This document shows, piece by piece, positions 45,687-55,162 of a DNA stretch of 64,000 nucleotides. The translations under genes were made by a program, and so were the position numbers. The DNA is taken from contig NZ_CP030280.1 of the NCBI RefSeq assembly GCF_003287895.1, forward strand, positions 226,001 to 290,000, written 5' to 3'. The notes under the pieces were generated by a model. The model made no database searches, was not told the DNA's origin, and saw only the letters and a list, made by a program, of their open reading frames with translations. Source of the DNA: Blautia argi. Lineage in GTDB: Bacteria; Bacillota; Clostridia; Lachnospirales; Lachnospiraceae. Numbering within the stretch: the stretch's first letter is position 1; each line of letters starts with the position of its first letter.

Positions 45687-47603
45687 ATGGACGTTGAAGA
45701 AAAAAAGAAGCCGCAGCCGCCAAAGAAGCCATTGCTGTTTTGGTATGCAATGATTCTGGTGGTGTTAATGGTAATTAATTTATTCGTTACCCCGGCGATA
45801 GCGGAAAAGAGCATTAAACAGGTATCCTACGATAAGTTTTTGGAATACCTGGACGATGGAAAGGTAAAAGAAGTCAGCCTGGAATCTGATGTGATTTATT
45901 TTTCACTGAAAGGTGATAAAAAGGAAAAAGAGCAGGTTTGTAAGACAGGACGTATTCCAGATGCACAGGAAGTAGAAAGACTTGATGAAGCAGGTGTGGA
46001 GTTTGCCTCTGAGATACCCAATAAGGTAAATCCCCTTGTAAGTTTCCTTGTTTCCTGGGTGTTGCCATTTGTGCTTATCTGGTTTGTGGGCGGTTGGCTC
46101 ATGAGAAGAATGATGAAAAACATGGGCGGCGGCGCTGGACCGGGCGCCATGACCTTTGGAAAGAGCAATGCCAAGATTTATGTAAAATCCTCTACAGGAA
46201 TTAAGTTTTCTGATGTGGCAGGAGAAGATGAGGCAAAAGAGCTGTTAAGCGAAATTGTGGATTATCTGCACAATCCGGAAAAATATAGAGAAATCGGCGC
46301 CTCCATGCCAAAGGGCGCGTTGCTTGTAGGCCCTCCGGGAACCGGTAAAACCCTTCTTGCAAAAGCAGTTGCAGGTGAAGCAAATGTACCTTTCTTCTCT
46401 ATTTCAGGTTCTGAATTTGTAGAGATGTTTGTAGGTATGGGCGCTGCCAAGGTAAGGGATTTATTTAAGCAGGCAAATGAAAAAGCGCCTTGTATTGTAT
46501 TTATTGATGAGATTGATACCATTGGTAAGAAGCGTGATGGAAGCGCTATGGGCGGCAACGATGAAAGAGAACAGACCTTGAATCAGCTTCTGACAGAAAT
46601 GGACGGTTTTGACGGTTCAAAAGGTGTGGTAATTCTGGCGGCAACCAACCGTCCGGATTCTCTGGACGCAGCGCTTTTAAGACCAGGTCGTTTTGACAGG
46701 CGTATTCCAGTAGAGCTTCCGGACTTAAAGGGAAGAGAGGAAATCCTAAAAGTACATGCAAGAAAAATTAAGATTTCCGACAATGTAAATTTCCATGAGA
46801 TTGCAAAGGCAGCTTCCGGCGCCTCTGGTGCAGAGCTGGCGAATATTGTCAATGAAGCAGCCCTGCGCGCTGTCCGTGACAGAAGAAAATTTGCCACACA
46901 GGCAGATATGGAAGAGAGTATTGAAGTAGTTATTGCCGGATACCAGAAGAAGAGCCGTGTGCTGTCAGAGAAGGAGAAGCTGATTGTTTCCTATCATGAG
47001 GTGGGACATGCTCTGGTAGCAGCGTTGCAGACAAATTCTGCCCCAGTACACAAGATTACCATTATCCCCAGAACCTCAGGGGCTCTTGGTTATACGATGC
47101 AGGTAGATGAGGGAGAACATTTCCTCATGTCCAAGGAAGAATTGGAGAATAAGATTGCAACCTTCACAGGAGGAAGGGCGGCGGAAGAGCTGATTTTCCA
47201 CTCTGTAACCACAGGTGCATCAAATGATATTGAGCAGGCAACCAAGATTGCAAGAGGCATGATTAGCCGCTTTGGTATGAGCGATGAGTTTGATATGGTG
47301 GCAATGGAAAGTATGTCCAACCAGTATCTGGGCGGGGACAGTTCTCTGGCATGCTCTTTTGAAACTCAGACGCTGATTGACAAAAAGGTTGTGGAGCTGG
47401 TTAAGAAACAGCATGACAAGGCGTACAAAATACTGGAGGACAATCTTGCAAAGCTGCATGAGCTGGCAAAATTCCTGTATGAGCATGAAACTATTACAGG
47501 AGAGGAATTTATGAGAATTCTGGAAACAAAACCAAGGATTGGTATGAGCGGACAGGAAATCGTAGAAGAGGATAACCGCTCACAAGGGGTTGACCAGTTA
47601 TAA
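45687..47603 (+). CDS. ftsH: ATP-dependent zinc metalloprotease FtsH
   Basis: 638 residues. Two helices (about 15-35 and 110-130) flank an extracytoplasmic domain. The AAA module has Walker A GPPGTGKT at ~215, Walker B FIDEIDTI and the SRH ATNRPDSLDAALLRPGRFDR. The M41 peptidase zinc site is HEVGH at ~437; the usual HEAGH alanine is valine here, and the metal ligands are kept. FtsH hexamers extract and degrade membrane and unstable cytoplasmic proteins. GGAGGAG precedes the ATG, and a terminator follows. Confidence 0.96.
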   Translation: MDVEEKKKPQPPKKPLLFWYAMILVVLMVINLFVTPAIAEKSIKQVSYDKFLEYLDDGKVKEVSLESDVIYFSLKGDKKEKEQVCKTGRIPDAQEVERLDEAGVEFASEIPNKVNPLVSFLVSWVLPFVLIWFVGGWLMRRMMKNMGGGAGPGAMTFGKSNAKIYVKSSTGIKFSDVAGEDEAKELLSEIVDYLHNPEKYREIGASMPKGALLVGPPGTGKTLLAKAVAGEANVPFFSISGSEFVEMFVGMGAAKVRDLFKQANEKAPCIVFIDEIDTIGKKRDGSAMGGNDEREQTLNQLLTEMDGFDGSKGVVILAATNRPDSLDAALLRPGRFDRRIPVELPDLKGREEILKVHARKIKISDNVNFHEIAKAASGASGAELANIVNEAALRAVRDRRKFATQADMEESIEVVIAGYQKKSRVLSEKEKLIVSYHEVGHALVAALQTNSAPVHKITIIPRTSGALGYTMQVDEGEHFLMSKEELENKIATFTGGRAAEELIFHSVTTGASNDIEQATKIARGMISRFGMSDEFDMVAMESMSNQYLGGDSSLACSFETQTLIDKKVVELVKKQHDKAYKILEDNLAKLHELAKFLYEHETITGEEFMRILETKPRIGMSGQEIVEEDNRSQGVDQL

Positions 47604-47612
47604 GTCCAAGAT

Positions 47613-47662
47613 AAAAAATACCACTCTTGTCAAAATTTATTGATATGAGGGTGGTATTTTTT
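47613..47662 (+). terminator. Rho-independent terminator of ftsH
   Basis: AAAAAATACCAC pairs with GTGGTATTTTTT. Confidence 0.85.
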
Positions 47663-47713
47663 CATGCATTTCTTGATTTCAGGAAATGATTATGCTATAC
47701 TACAACACGTTGC

Positions 47714-47857
47714 AAAGCCCATTACTAGGAGACGTCCACTGGAAGTCTGCTCCGTATATTACGGAAAAAATAAGGTCTTAAGGGCTTTCCGCCGATTTCC
47801 GGCGTAAAATGAATCGTGTGTTCGTGACCTTCCACACGTAAAACAAAACTAAAGGAG
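47714..47857 (+). ncRNA. Structured leader upstream of queT (candidate preQ1-type riboswitch)
   Basis: AAAGCCC at 47714 can pair with GGGCTTT at 47782, closing a multi-hairpin domain (GGAGAC/GTCTGCTCC and CCGTA/TACGG). Two more hairpins follow (CGCCG/CGGCG, CGTGTG/CACACG) and then AAAGGAG before the queT start. queT genes are often controlled by preQ1 riboswitches, but I could not match this leader to the class I or II consensus, so the ligand is inferred from the gene only. Confidence 0.4.
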
Positions 47858-47867
47858 AAAACAGAAT

Positions 47868-48362
47868 ATGAAGAACAAGAGTGTAACCTTTTTAACCCAG
47901 GCGGCAATGATTGCTGCTATCTATGTGGTGCTGACCATGGTATTTGCGCCCTTCAGCTTTGGAGAGGTCCAGGTTCGGGTGGCAGAAGCGCTGACGATTC
48001 TGCCGATTTTTACACCTGCTGCGATTCCGGGGCTGTTTGTAGGCTGTCTTATTGGGAACATTACCGGCGGCGCTGTTTTACCGGATATTATTTTCGGGAG
48101 CATTGCAACCCTTATTGGTGCAGCAGGCACTTACCAGTTGAGAAAATGCCACAGAGTTCTTGCAGTCTTACCGCCTATACTGGCAAATATCATTATTGTT
48201 CCATTTGTGCTGCGATATGCCTATGGCGTTGTGCTTCCGATTCCGTTTATGATGCTTACCGTAGGAATTGGTGAAGTCATTTCCTGTGGAATTATGGGAA
48301 ACATACTGGCAGCCGTGCTGGGAAAATACAAAGGACGTATCTTTGCATCTGCCAGGGTATAA
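47868..48362 (+). CDS. queT: QueT-family queuosine-precursor transporter
   Basis: 164 residues, about five helices, an ECF S-component-like membrane protein. Family motifs are FGEVQVRVAEALTILP and FVGCLIGNITGG near the middle. It is predicted to take up preQ1 or a related queuosine precursor together with a shared ECF energising module that is not in this window. AAAGGAG precedes the ATG, after a long structured leader. Confidence 0.85.
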   Translation: MKNKSVTFLTQAAMIAAIYVVLTMVFAPFSFGEVQVRVAEALTILPIFTPAAIPGLFVGCLIGNITGGAVLPDIIFGSIATLIGAAGTYQLRKCHRVLAVLPPILANIIIVPFVLRYAYGVVLPIPFMMLTVGIGEVISCGIMGNILAAVLGKYKGRIFASARV

Positions 48363-48412
48363 AAAGAGAAGATAAATGAGGGCAGAAAGCTGTTGGACAA
48401 AAACACAAAAAG

Positions 48413-48724
48413 TCAGATGTGTTTTGTACAGCAGCTTTTTTCTGTTTGTTTTTCACTTATTTTTTTCCACACTTCATCATCAAATCTGCGGTTTTTGAAG
48501 TAAAAAGGTCTGTCTGCATCTGTGATTTCCCGAATTATGCGGCAGGGATTTCCGGCAGTATAAAGAGATACGTTAGGTCCGAAAAGCACATTATCTCCAA
48601 TGGTAATTTTACCCACGTCCAGCATAACACAGTTTACATTTGCAAAGAAAATTTTTCCTATCTGAATATGTTCTCCATATTCAAAGTAGAGAGGCGGCTC
48701 AAAATACGCAGAGCCTTTGAGTAT
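48413..48724 (-). pseudogene. Maltose/galactoside O-acetyltransferase with internal deletion
   Basis: Minus-strand hexapeptide-repeat protein: YFEYGEHIQIGKIFFANVNC, GKITIGDNVLFGPNVSLYTAG and then directly NPCRIIREITD. In intact enzymes about 65 residues, including the catalytic-histidine region (TAGH...), separate YTAG from VGNPCR. Here they are fused. The N-terminus is also missing beyond 48724. It is a clear pseudogene. Confidence 0.75.
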
Positions 48725-48930
48725 AGATGTTTTATACTGTGAAAGCTAACACTTTATTCACTTATAATTGCACAATCCTTTTCGAATCTCCCAATCATTT
48801 ACTTTGACATCTATATCCCAGTATGATAAACTAAAATCAATTATGGAATCTTATACCCTCAACAACAATTATAGATAAGAATACATATTTGAAACTATAT
48901 ACCAATCAAGAAGTTACAGAGGTGAAAAAA

Positions 48931-51634
48931 TTGGACAAAAACGAGTACAGGGCAAAACTTGATGAAATTAATGACCTGGTAGACAGACAGGACTACAAGG
49001 GCGCCCTCAAAATTGTTGATACCATTGACTGGAGAAGAGTACGCAGCGCCAGAACCTTGTGTATGGTGGGTGAAATCTACGAGGCAAACAAACGGTATGA
49101 GGACAGCCGGAAGCTGCTTCTTCTCGCGCACCAGAGAGCGCCTATTGGAAAAACAGTTCTGTACAGACTGGTGGAGCTTTCTATTAAAATGGGGAATTTT
49201 GACGAGGCTGTGGACTATTACAAGCGGTTTGTGGAAGTATCTCCAAATGACAACAGCCGTTACATTCTGAAATATAAAATTTACAGAGCAAAACGTTCCC
49301 CTATTGAAGAACAGATTTCCATATTGCAGGAATATAAGGACAGAGAATATACGGAACGCTGGGCTTACGAGCTGGCAAGGCTGTATGCAAAGGCCGGAAT
49401 GAAGGAAGCGTGTGTGGAAGAATGTGATGATCTGATTTTGTGGTTCAGTGAAGGCAGATATGTGAATAAAGCAATGGAATTAAAGATGAAATTTGCGCCA
49501 CTGACAGCGTCACAGAAGGAGAAATACGAAAGCCGTTTTAAGAGTATATCAGCAGGAAGAACTGCTGCGGAACCAAAACCGACAAAGACGGAGAAACCGG
49601 ACATTACAGCAAATGCATTTAACAGCAGCCAGGATAAGGAAATTGAAGAAATCTTAAAGAGCATTACCATAGGAGATATGAGCAGTCCGGCGCCTACATC
49701 TGAGAAGCAGCCGGAGTATATGCCTCAATCTGATGCAAAACCGCAGCAGCCGGAAGATTTGCAGGATAAGGTTGCCCAGGGTCTGCGCGATGTTTTCCAG
49801 GGAAATGCAGATGAAGAGGTAATTGCTGCAACCTGTGAGCCGGAAAAGAACGCTGCGCCTCAAAAGGGTGATTATATTGTAAAAGATTTAGAACCTGAGG
49901 ATATTCACGGGCAGTCAGGCTTTAAGCCGTTCCATGTAGGCGGCGCTATGACAATGGAGGTTAAGGCAGAAGCGCCGAAATCTCAGATGTTTACACCAAA
50001 AAGTGAGGATTCAGAAGCTTTCAGAACCGATACAAAAAATCTGGAATTTGATTTGGAAGCGCTTCTGGCAGAAACAGCAAATGAGTTGGCTCAGGCAGTA
50101 GCAGAAGAAACAGAGTCTGAAAGCAAAGAGGAAGTACAGGAAGAGGCTGCGGGTACAGAAGAAGTTTCAGAAGAAACAGAGTCTGAAGCAGAAGATACGG
50201 ATGCATTCCAGGCAGGACTGGAAGCTGTAGCAAATGCTTTTGCACCAGAGGAAACGGTAGAAGAAGATGTGAAGGAAACCGCGCAGGATACCGGATTACC
50301 TGCACCGGCAGCTGCAAGAGCAGCTATTGTGGCAGACAATTTAAGAGCAGCGCTTTCTGAAAAGGCAGAAGAAATTGATGCGCTGGCAGCAGAAAAAATG
50401 GAATCGGCGGTTGTGGAAGCTGAAGTTGTGGAAGAGAAAAACAGCGGATACAGACGAGGCGCCTGAGGCGGAAATCGCTGAAACAGAGCCGGAGGCAGCC
50501 GAAGTTTCCGATACAGCAGAAACCGAAAGTCCGGAAGCAGAAGACGTAGTCGATGTGGAAGAGAATTTAGAGGAAACAGGGGAGTTTCCGGTAGACGAAC
50601 TGGCAGAAGAGCTTGTAAATACGGTTGAAACAGAGGATGCAGAGGCTGTTGATCTGCAGGTTCCGGAAGGCGCTACAAAGGAAATTCCGGTAGAAGCAGT
50701 AAAAGAGAAGCTGGGAGAGGTTGATTTCTCAGAAGTTCTGGCACAGGAGCTGGAGGATATAGCAGAGCCGCAGAAGGAGGATTCTCATATTAAACGTGTG
50801 ACTGCATCTGTAGAAGCTGATACACAGCACAGCGCACATGCGTTCCAGACTGCGGTTGAGGGTCTGATGCGTCATCACCTTACAGAAGAGGAACACAGAC
50901 GTCTGTTTACTTATTTTGCACCGATTCCGGGCATGAGTCAGCAGATTAACGAAGCTTTGGATACAGCACAGGAATCTGCATGTGCAAAGACCTCCTGTAC
51001 AGGAAATATCATTGTGACAGGAAGGGAAGGATCCGGAAAGACTCGTCTTTCCGAAGGCCTGATTAAAGCACTTTGCAAGGAGCGGCAGATGGAGGGTGCG
51101 AGAGTTGCATTCCTGACTGCAGAACAGTTGAATAAAAAAGACCCGGCAGCAGTGGTAAATACCCTTGCAGGGGGATTTCTGGCAGTGGAAAATGCAGGAA
51201 AATTAAGCAGCCAGACCATAGAAAACCTGTCAAAGGCAATGGAATTTAAGACCAATCGTCTGACCGTGATTCTGGAGGATTTAAAACCGGGTATTCGTGC
51301 TTTGGAGGCAGATTATCCTGAGTTCATGAAGAAATTTGATTCCCGCATCGTGATTCCGGTGTTTACCAATGACGAGTTGGTTTCCTTTGCAAAAACTTAT
51401 GCAAAGGAACTGGGATATAAGATTGACGACATGGCAGTACTTGCCCTGTATACGTTGATTGGTGACAATCAGAATGAGGAAAATCCGGTAACCATTGGCA
51501 CTGTACGGGAAATGATGGACGAAGCCATTAAGAGAGCGTCAAAAAAAGGCAGAAGACCCGGCAAGAGAGTGGGGAAACGCCATCTGGACGAAAGCGGCAG
51601 AATTATGCTGTATGAAAAAGACTTTGATGTTTAA
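48931..51634 (+). pseudogene. TPR and P-loop ATPase-like protein, one frameshift
   Basis: The TTG at 48931 is favoured because AGAGGTG lies 6 nt upstream; a GTG at 48922 is possible. N-terminal TPR-like helical repeats (DYKGALKIVDTIDWRRV, NFDEAVDYYKRFVEVSPND) precede a ~350-residue Glu/Ala-rich disordered region and a C-terminal P-loop domain (Walker A GREGSGKTRL, then RLTVILEDL). The frame breaks at the A5 run at 50437; with four A it reads VEEKTADTDEAPEAEI, a ~900-residue protein. The P-loop part resembles SpoVK/CbbX-type AAA domains. It lies 15 bp before ksgA. The function is unknown. Confidence 0.7.
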
Positions 51635-51649
51635 ACAGGAGGAAACAAA

Positions 51650-52522
51650 ATGACAGCCCCTTATCTGGGAAATCCAAAGAAAACCATAGAGGTTCTTCAA
51701 AAATATGATTTTGTTTTTCAGAAAAAATTCGGGCAGAATTTCCTCATTGATACCCATGTATTGGATAAAATTGTAAATGCTGCAAGGATTACAAAAGAAG
51801 ACTTTGTTCTGGAGATTGGTCCTGGTATCGGGACCATGACCCAGTATCTTGCCAGCGCGGCGAGAGAGGTCTTTGCAGTAGAGATTGACAGGGCATTGAT
51901 TCCTATTCTGGAAGATACCCTGCAGGATTACGAAAACGTAACCATTCTCAATGAAGATATATTAAAGGTAGATATCAGAAAGCTGGCAGAGGAGCGCAAC
52001 GGCGGAAGGCCAATAAAAGTTGTGGCGAATCTGCCCTATTATATTACAACGCCGATTATCATGGGATTGTTTGAGGGAGAAGTGCCTATTGACTCCATTA
52101 CGGTTATGGTGCAGAAGGAAGTGGCAGACCGCATGCAGGTAGGGCCGGGAACAAAGGATTATGGCGCCCTGTCTTTGGCTGTGCAGTATTACGCAGAGCC
52201 GTATATTGTAGCAAATGTACCGCCAAACTGTTTTATGCCAAGACCGAAGGTGGGAAGTGCGGTGATACGCCTTACAAGACATGAAACCCCTCCGGTTGAT
52301 GTGAAGGATACAAAGCTGATGTTTCGGATTATCCGGGCGTCTTTTAACCAGAGGAGAAAAACACTGGCAAATGGTTTGAAGAATTCACCGGAAATTTCCT
52401 TTACAAAGGAAGAAATCCAAAATGCCATAGCAGCCTGCAGATTTCCGGAGGGTGTTCGGGGAGAAGCTCTGAGTTTGGAAGATTTTGCGGCTCTTACCAA
52501 TGAGTTTTCAAAAATAAAATAA
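51650..52522 (+). CDS. ksgA: 16S rRNA dimethyladenosine transferase
   Basis: 290 residues. KsgA dimethylates the two adjacent adenines in helix 45 of 16S rRNA using SAM. Motifs seen are KKFGQNFLID, the SAM-binding EIGPGIGTMT, and the catalytic NLPYYITTPI. The C-terminal helical domain ends with FNQRRKTLANGL. AGGAGG precedes the ATG, and it is cotranscribed with the TPR/P-loop gene. Confidence 0.95.
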   Translation: MTAPYLGNPKKTIEVLQKYDFVFQKKFGQNFLIDTHVLDKIVNAARITKEDFVLEIGPGIGTMTQYLASAAREVFAVEIDRALIPILEDTLQDYENVTILNEDILKVDIRKLAEERNGGRPIKVVANLPYYITTPIIMGLFEGEVPIDSITVMVQKEVADRMQVGPGTKDYGALSLAVQYYAEPYIVANVPPNCFMPRPKVGSAVIRLTRHETPPVDVKDTKLMFRIIRASFNQRRKTLANGLKNSPEISFTKEEIQNAIAACRFPEGVRGEALSLEDFAALTNEFSKIK

Positions 52523-52535
52523 ATACAATAACGGA

Positions 52536-52567
52536 AAAGCCACCGCAGTTTTCTGCGATGGCTTTCT
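52536..52567 (+). terminator. Rho-independent terminator of ksgA
   Basis: AAAGCCACCGCAG pairs with CTGCGATGGCTTT around TTTT. The stretch 52568-52733 holds a second hairpin (GCCGACTC/GAGTCGAC) but no convincing gene. Confidence 0.85.
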
Positions 52568-52733
52568 TCTATAAATATTAAAGGAAGGAGAGCCGACTCT
52601 TGCGAGTCGACATATGAAAAAGAAAATATAAAAATAATGTGCTTTGTATTATTTTTATGATATTAGTATATCCTTTAAATATGTTCAAATCGTGTTGAAG
52701 TTGTGAAGAAATCATGAACGAAATTCAAAAGTT

Positions 52734-53912
52734 TTATGAATGTTCAGGATTCTCCAAATCAGCAGAAAGTGTCTGAATCTGCAGGTGCTCAATATCCAGA
52801 AAATGTTCGATACAGACACGGATTCCGCCGATTAGACAGGAAATATCCTGGAGTCGGGAAGCAAGGATTTTGCAGTCCCTGTTTTGGTGGCAGCGAAGGT
52901 ATTCTGCAATCCGGGAATTGATATCCGGGATACAGTTGGAGAAAAAGCTGTTCAGTACAATCAGGTCTGTATTAAAGGTATTTACAATGTTATTCATACC
53001 AATTGCCATGTATTTGACAAACAGATTTATCATTTCTATGGCTTCTGGGCGTTTTTGCTGGTAATCTTTTAAAAATTCTTCTGTATTGACATGGGATTGA
53101 CCGATTTTGCGTGCATACTCCTCTAAGATAGCCCGTTCAGAAGCATATTGTTCCAGGCAGCCTTCATTTCCACAGGCGCAGGGCTTTCCGTCTGGAAAGA
53201 GAATGGTATGTCCCAGTTCCCCGGCATATCCGTCCTGTCCCTTATAAAGTTTTCCGTTGACTAAAATTCCCATACCGATGCCATCGTGGACATTGATGTG
53301 TATCATATTTTGATATCCACAGCGAAAGGCAGATTCTCCAAGCACAGAAAAGTTGGATTCATTTTCCGAAAAAACCGGAATCTGAAATCTTCCGGAAAGC
53401 AGTTCACTCAGATTTGGCGCAGGAAGAGGATAGTAAGGAGTGAAAACAATACGGTTTTTATGCACAACACCGTAAATACCAATACCTATTCCTACAATGC
53501 CGTAAGGACTTTCTTTGCAGTTTTCCATATGTTCAGAAATAATGTGTTCCAACAGAGGAAGCAGGTTCGCTTCAGGAGAGAAGGGAAATTCCTTTACCCG
53601 GCAGTTCTCCCCTTTTAAATCTGTTATCAGGGTGATAATCTGGTGCGGGCGCACGTCTATGGCAAGAACCTGACCGCAGCTTTGATGGAATTTCAGTAAA
53701 ATAGGTTTTCTTCCCATGGCAGTCTGGGCGCTTCCGATTTCCTGAACCAGATTTTTGTCCAGCAGTTCCTGCACAATGTTGGAAATGGTAGCCTTTGTAA
53801 GCTGCAAATGCTTTGCTAAATCTGCTCTGGAAACAGGGGGATTGTTTACAATGTATTCTAAAACCAGCCGTCGGTTGGTGTTTCTTATCATTTCCTGGTT
53901 GGCAATGGGCAT
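52734..53912 (-). CDS. ROK-family (NagC/XylR-like) transcriptional regulator
   Basis: 392 residues from the ATG at 53912, chosen for AAAGGAGAA 9 nt upstream; the frame stays open to 53981. An N-terminal winged helix (VSRADLAKHLQLTKATISNI) is followed by a ROK sugar-binding domain with the zinc motif CACGNEGCLE and GKLYKGQDGYAGELGH. Such proteins repress sugar-use genes until a sugar or sugar phosphate binds. No target operon is adjacent. An inverted repeat at 53988 could be its own operator. Confidence 0.9.
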   Translation of the reverse strand: MPIANQEMIRNTNRRLVLEYIVNNPPVSRADLAKHLQLTKATISNIVQELLDKNLVQEIGSAQTAMGRKPILLKFHQSCGQVLAIDVRPHQIITLITDLKGENCRVKEFPFSPEANLLPLLEHIISEHMENCKESPYGIVGIGIGIYGVVHKNRIVFTPYYPLPAPNLSELLSGRFQIPVFSENESNFSVLGESAFRCGYQNMIHINVHDGIGMGILVNGKLYKGQDGYAGELGHTILFPDGKPCACGNEGCLEQYASERAILEEYARKIGQSHVNTEEFLKDYQQKRPEAIEMINLFVKYMAIGMNNIVNTFNTDLIVLNSFFSNCIPDINSRIAEYLRCHQNRDCKILASRLQDISCLIGGIRVCIEHFLDIEHLQIQTLSADLENPEHS

Positions 53913-53987
53913 GACAGCAGTTCTCCTTTGCATAAAAATTTTATCTGTTTCTATCATACACGGTTTAAAGGAGAGGGGCAAGAGGGA

Positions 53988-54008
53988 TTTGTTTAAAGGG
54001 TAAACAAA
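53988..54008. promoter_or_regulatory. Candidate ROK operator
   Basis: TTTGTTTA and TAAACAAA flank a 5-nt spacer, an 8-bp perfect inverted repeat about 75 nt upstream of the ROK gene and upstream of the DUF1002 gene on the other strand. Confidence 0.45.
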
Positions 54009-54059
54009 AAGATTTAAGGAATATTAGGAAAGTCTTTAGATAAACTTTAGATGTTTCTC

Positions 54060-54079
54060 ATAGCACTTTGTGCTATAAT
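54060..54079 (+). promoter_or_regulatory. Promoter -10 embedded in a perfect palindrome (DUF1002 gene)
   Basis: ATAGCAC-TTT-GTGCTAT overlaps TATAAT at 54074-54079. A protein bound there would occlude the -10 box of the secreted-protein gene starting at 54128. Confidence 0.5.
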
Positions 54080-54127
54080 GAGGTGGAAATTTGAAACAAA
54101 GAGTTTTGAAAAACAGGAGATAGAGAT

Positions 54128-55030
54128 ATGAAGAAAAAAGGAATTGCGTTACTGTTGACAGGGCTTATGATAGCAGCAACCCCATTTTCTGTCTATGCAG
54201 ACCGGGAAGATGCAAAGCTGAATGTGCCTTATGTTTCCCTTGGTGCGGATTTGAACACAACGGAGCGTGCTGCAGTGTTGCATTTTCTGGGAGTGACAGA
54301 GGAGGAACTGAAGGAGTATACTGTGGCGACAGTGACAAATAAAGACGAGCATGATTATCTGGATTCTTATCTGGATAAGAGCGTTATTGGTTCAAGGGCG
54401 CTGTCTTCTGTGCTGGTAGAAGGGAAGAAGGACGGAAACGGCATTAATGTTACTACGAAGAATATTACCTACTGTACTCCGGGAATGTATGAAAACGCCC
54501 TGGCAACAGCAGGAATTAAGGACGCGGATATTATTGTAGCAGGCCCTTTTGAGATTTCCGGTACAGCCGCGCTGGTAGGCGCCATTAAATCCTACGAAAA
54601 TATGACCGGGGAAACTGTGAAGACGGAAAATGTGGAAACAGCTACAAATGAGCTTGTGATTACCGGGCAGGTGGCAGAGAGCGTAGGAGATACAGAGAAA
54701 GCGGAGCAGCTCATCGGCGCGGTGAAAGAACAGGTGGTAGACGGCCAGGCAGTGACAGCAGAGGAAATCGGCGAAGTAGTAGACCAGGCAGCCGAGGAGC
54801 TGAGTATTCAGCTTTCTGAAGAAGACCGTCAGGCGATTGTGAAGCTTATGGAAAAAATAGACGGTCTGAATCTGGATGTGGAAACTTTGAAGGAACAGGC
54901 AAAGGATTTGTACGGAAAAATTGAGGATTTGGGACTGAAGCTGGATATTAACAAGGAAGAGGTGGAAGGCTTTTTCCAGAAGATTATCAATGCCATTAAG
55001 GAATTTTTTGCGGGGCTGACAGAAGGGTAA
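54128..55030 (+). CDS. DUF1002 secreted protein
   Basis: 300 residues. Signal peptide MKKKGIALLLTGLMIAATPF with cleavage after VYA. A DUF1002 domain spans about residues 30-200 (VSLGADLNTTERAAVLHFLG, YENALATAGIKDADIIVAGP, EISGTAALVGAIKSYE). A helical C-terminus (EKIDGLNLDVETLKEQAK, IINAIKEFFAGL) resembles an amphipathic or coiled segment. The role of DUF1002 is unknown. CAGGAGATAGAGAT precedes the ATG. An IS element has inserted about 90 bp after the stop. Confidence 0.85.
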   Translation: MKKKGIALLLTGLMIAATPFSVYADREDAKLNVPYVSLGADLNTTERAAVLHFLGVTEEELKEYTVATVTNKDEHDYLDSYLDKSVIGSRALSSVLVEGKKDGNGINVTTKNITYCTPGMYENALATAGIKDADIIVAGPFEISGTAALVGAIKSYENMTGETVKTENVETATNELVITGQVAESVGDTEKAEQLIGAVKEQVVDGQAVTAEEIGEVVDQAAEELSIQLSEEDRQAIVKLMEKIDGLNLDVETLKEQAKDLYGKIEDLGLKLDINKEEVEGFFQKIINAIKEFFAGLTEG

Positions 55031-55071
55031 TACAAGTTAAGAGTTTTATAATTGCTTGACATAAATAAAAT

Positions 55072-55100
55072 GGGAGATGAAAAACATCTCCCTTAAAATT
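55072..55100 (+). terminator. Terminator of the DUF1002 gene
   Basis: GGGAGATG/CATCTCCC with a 5-nt A loop, followed by TTAAAATTTG. Confidence 0.7.
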
Positions 55101-55128
55101 TGTTGTAATGGTAAGTTATAACTGGAAA

Positions 55129-55161
55129 CTATAAATGAGCAAATATTGAAATTTGCACAAA
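55129..55161. repeat. Left terminal inverted repeat of the IS4-family element
   Basis: Starts CTATAAATGAGCAAATA and ends TTGCACAAA. It matches the right end with a few differences in the middle. Confidence 0.88.
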
Positions 55162-55162
55162 A

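Noticed and set aside
52617..52634. Tiny ORF MKKKI behind a good ribosome-site-like AAGGAAGGAG
   Set aside because: Five codons with a hairpin in between; no sign of a function, and nothing downstream in the same direction to regulate.
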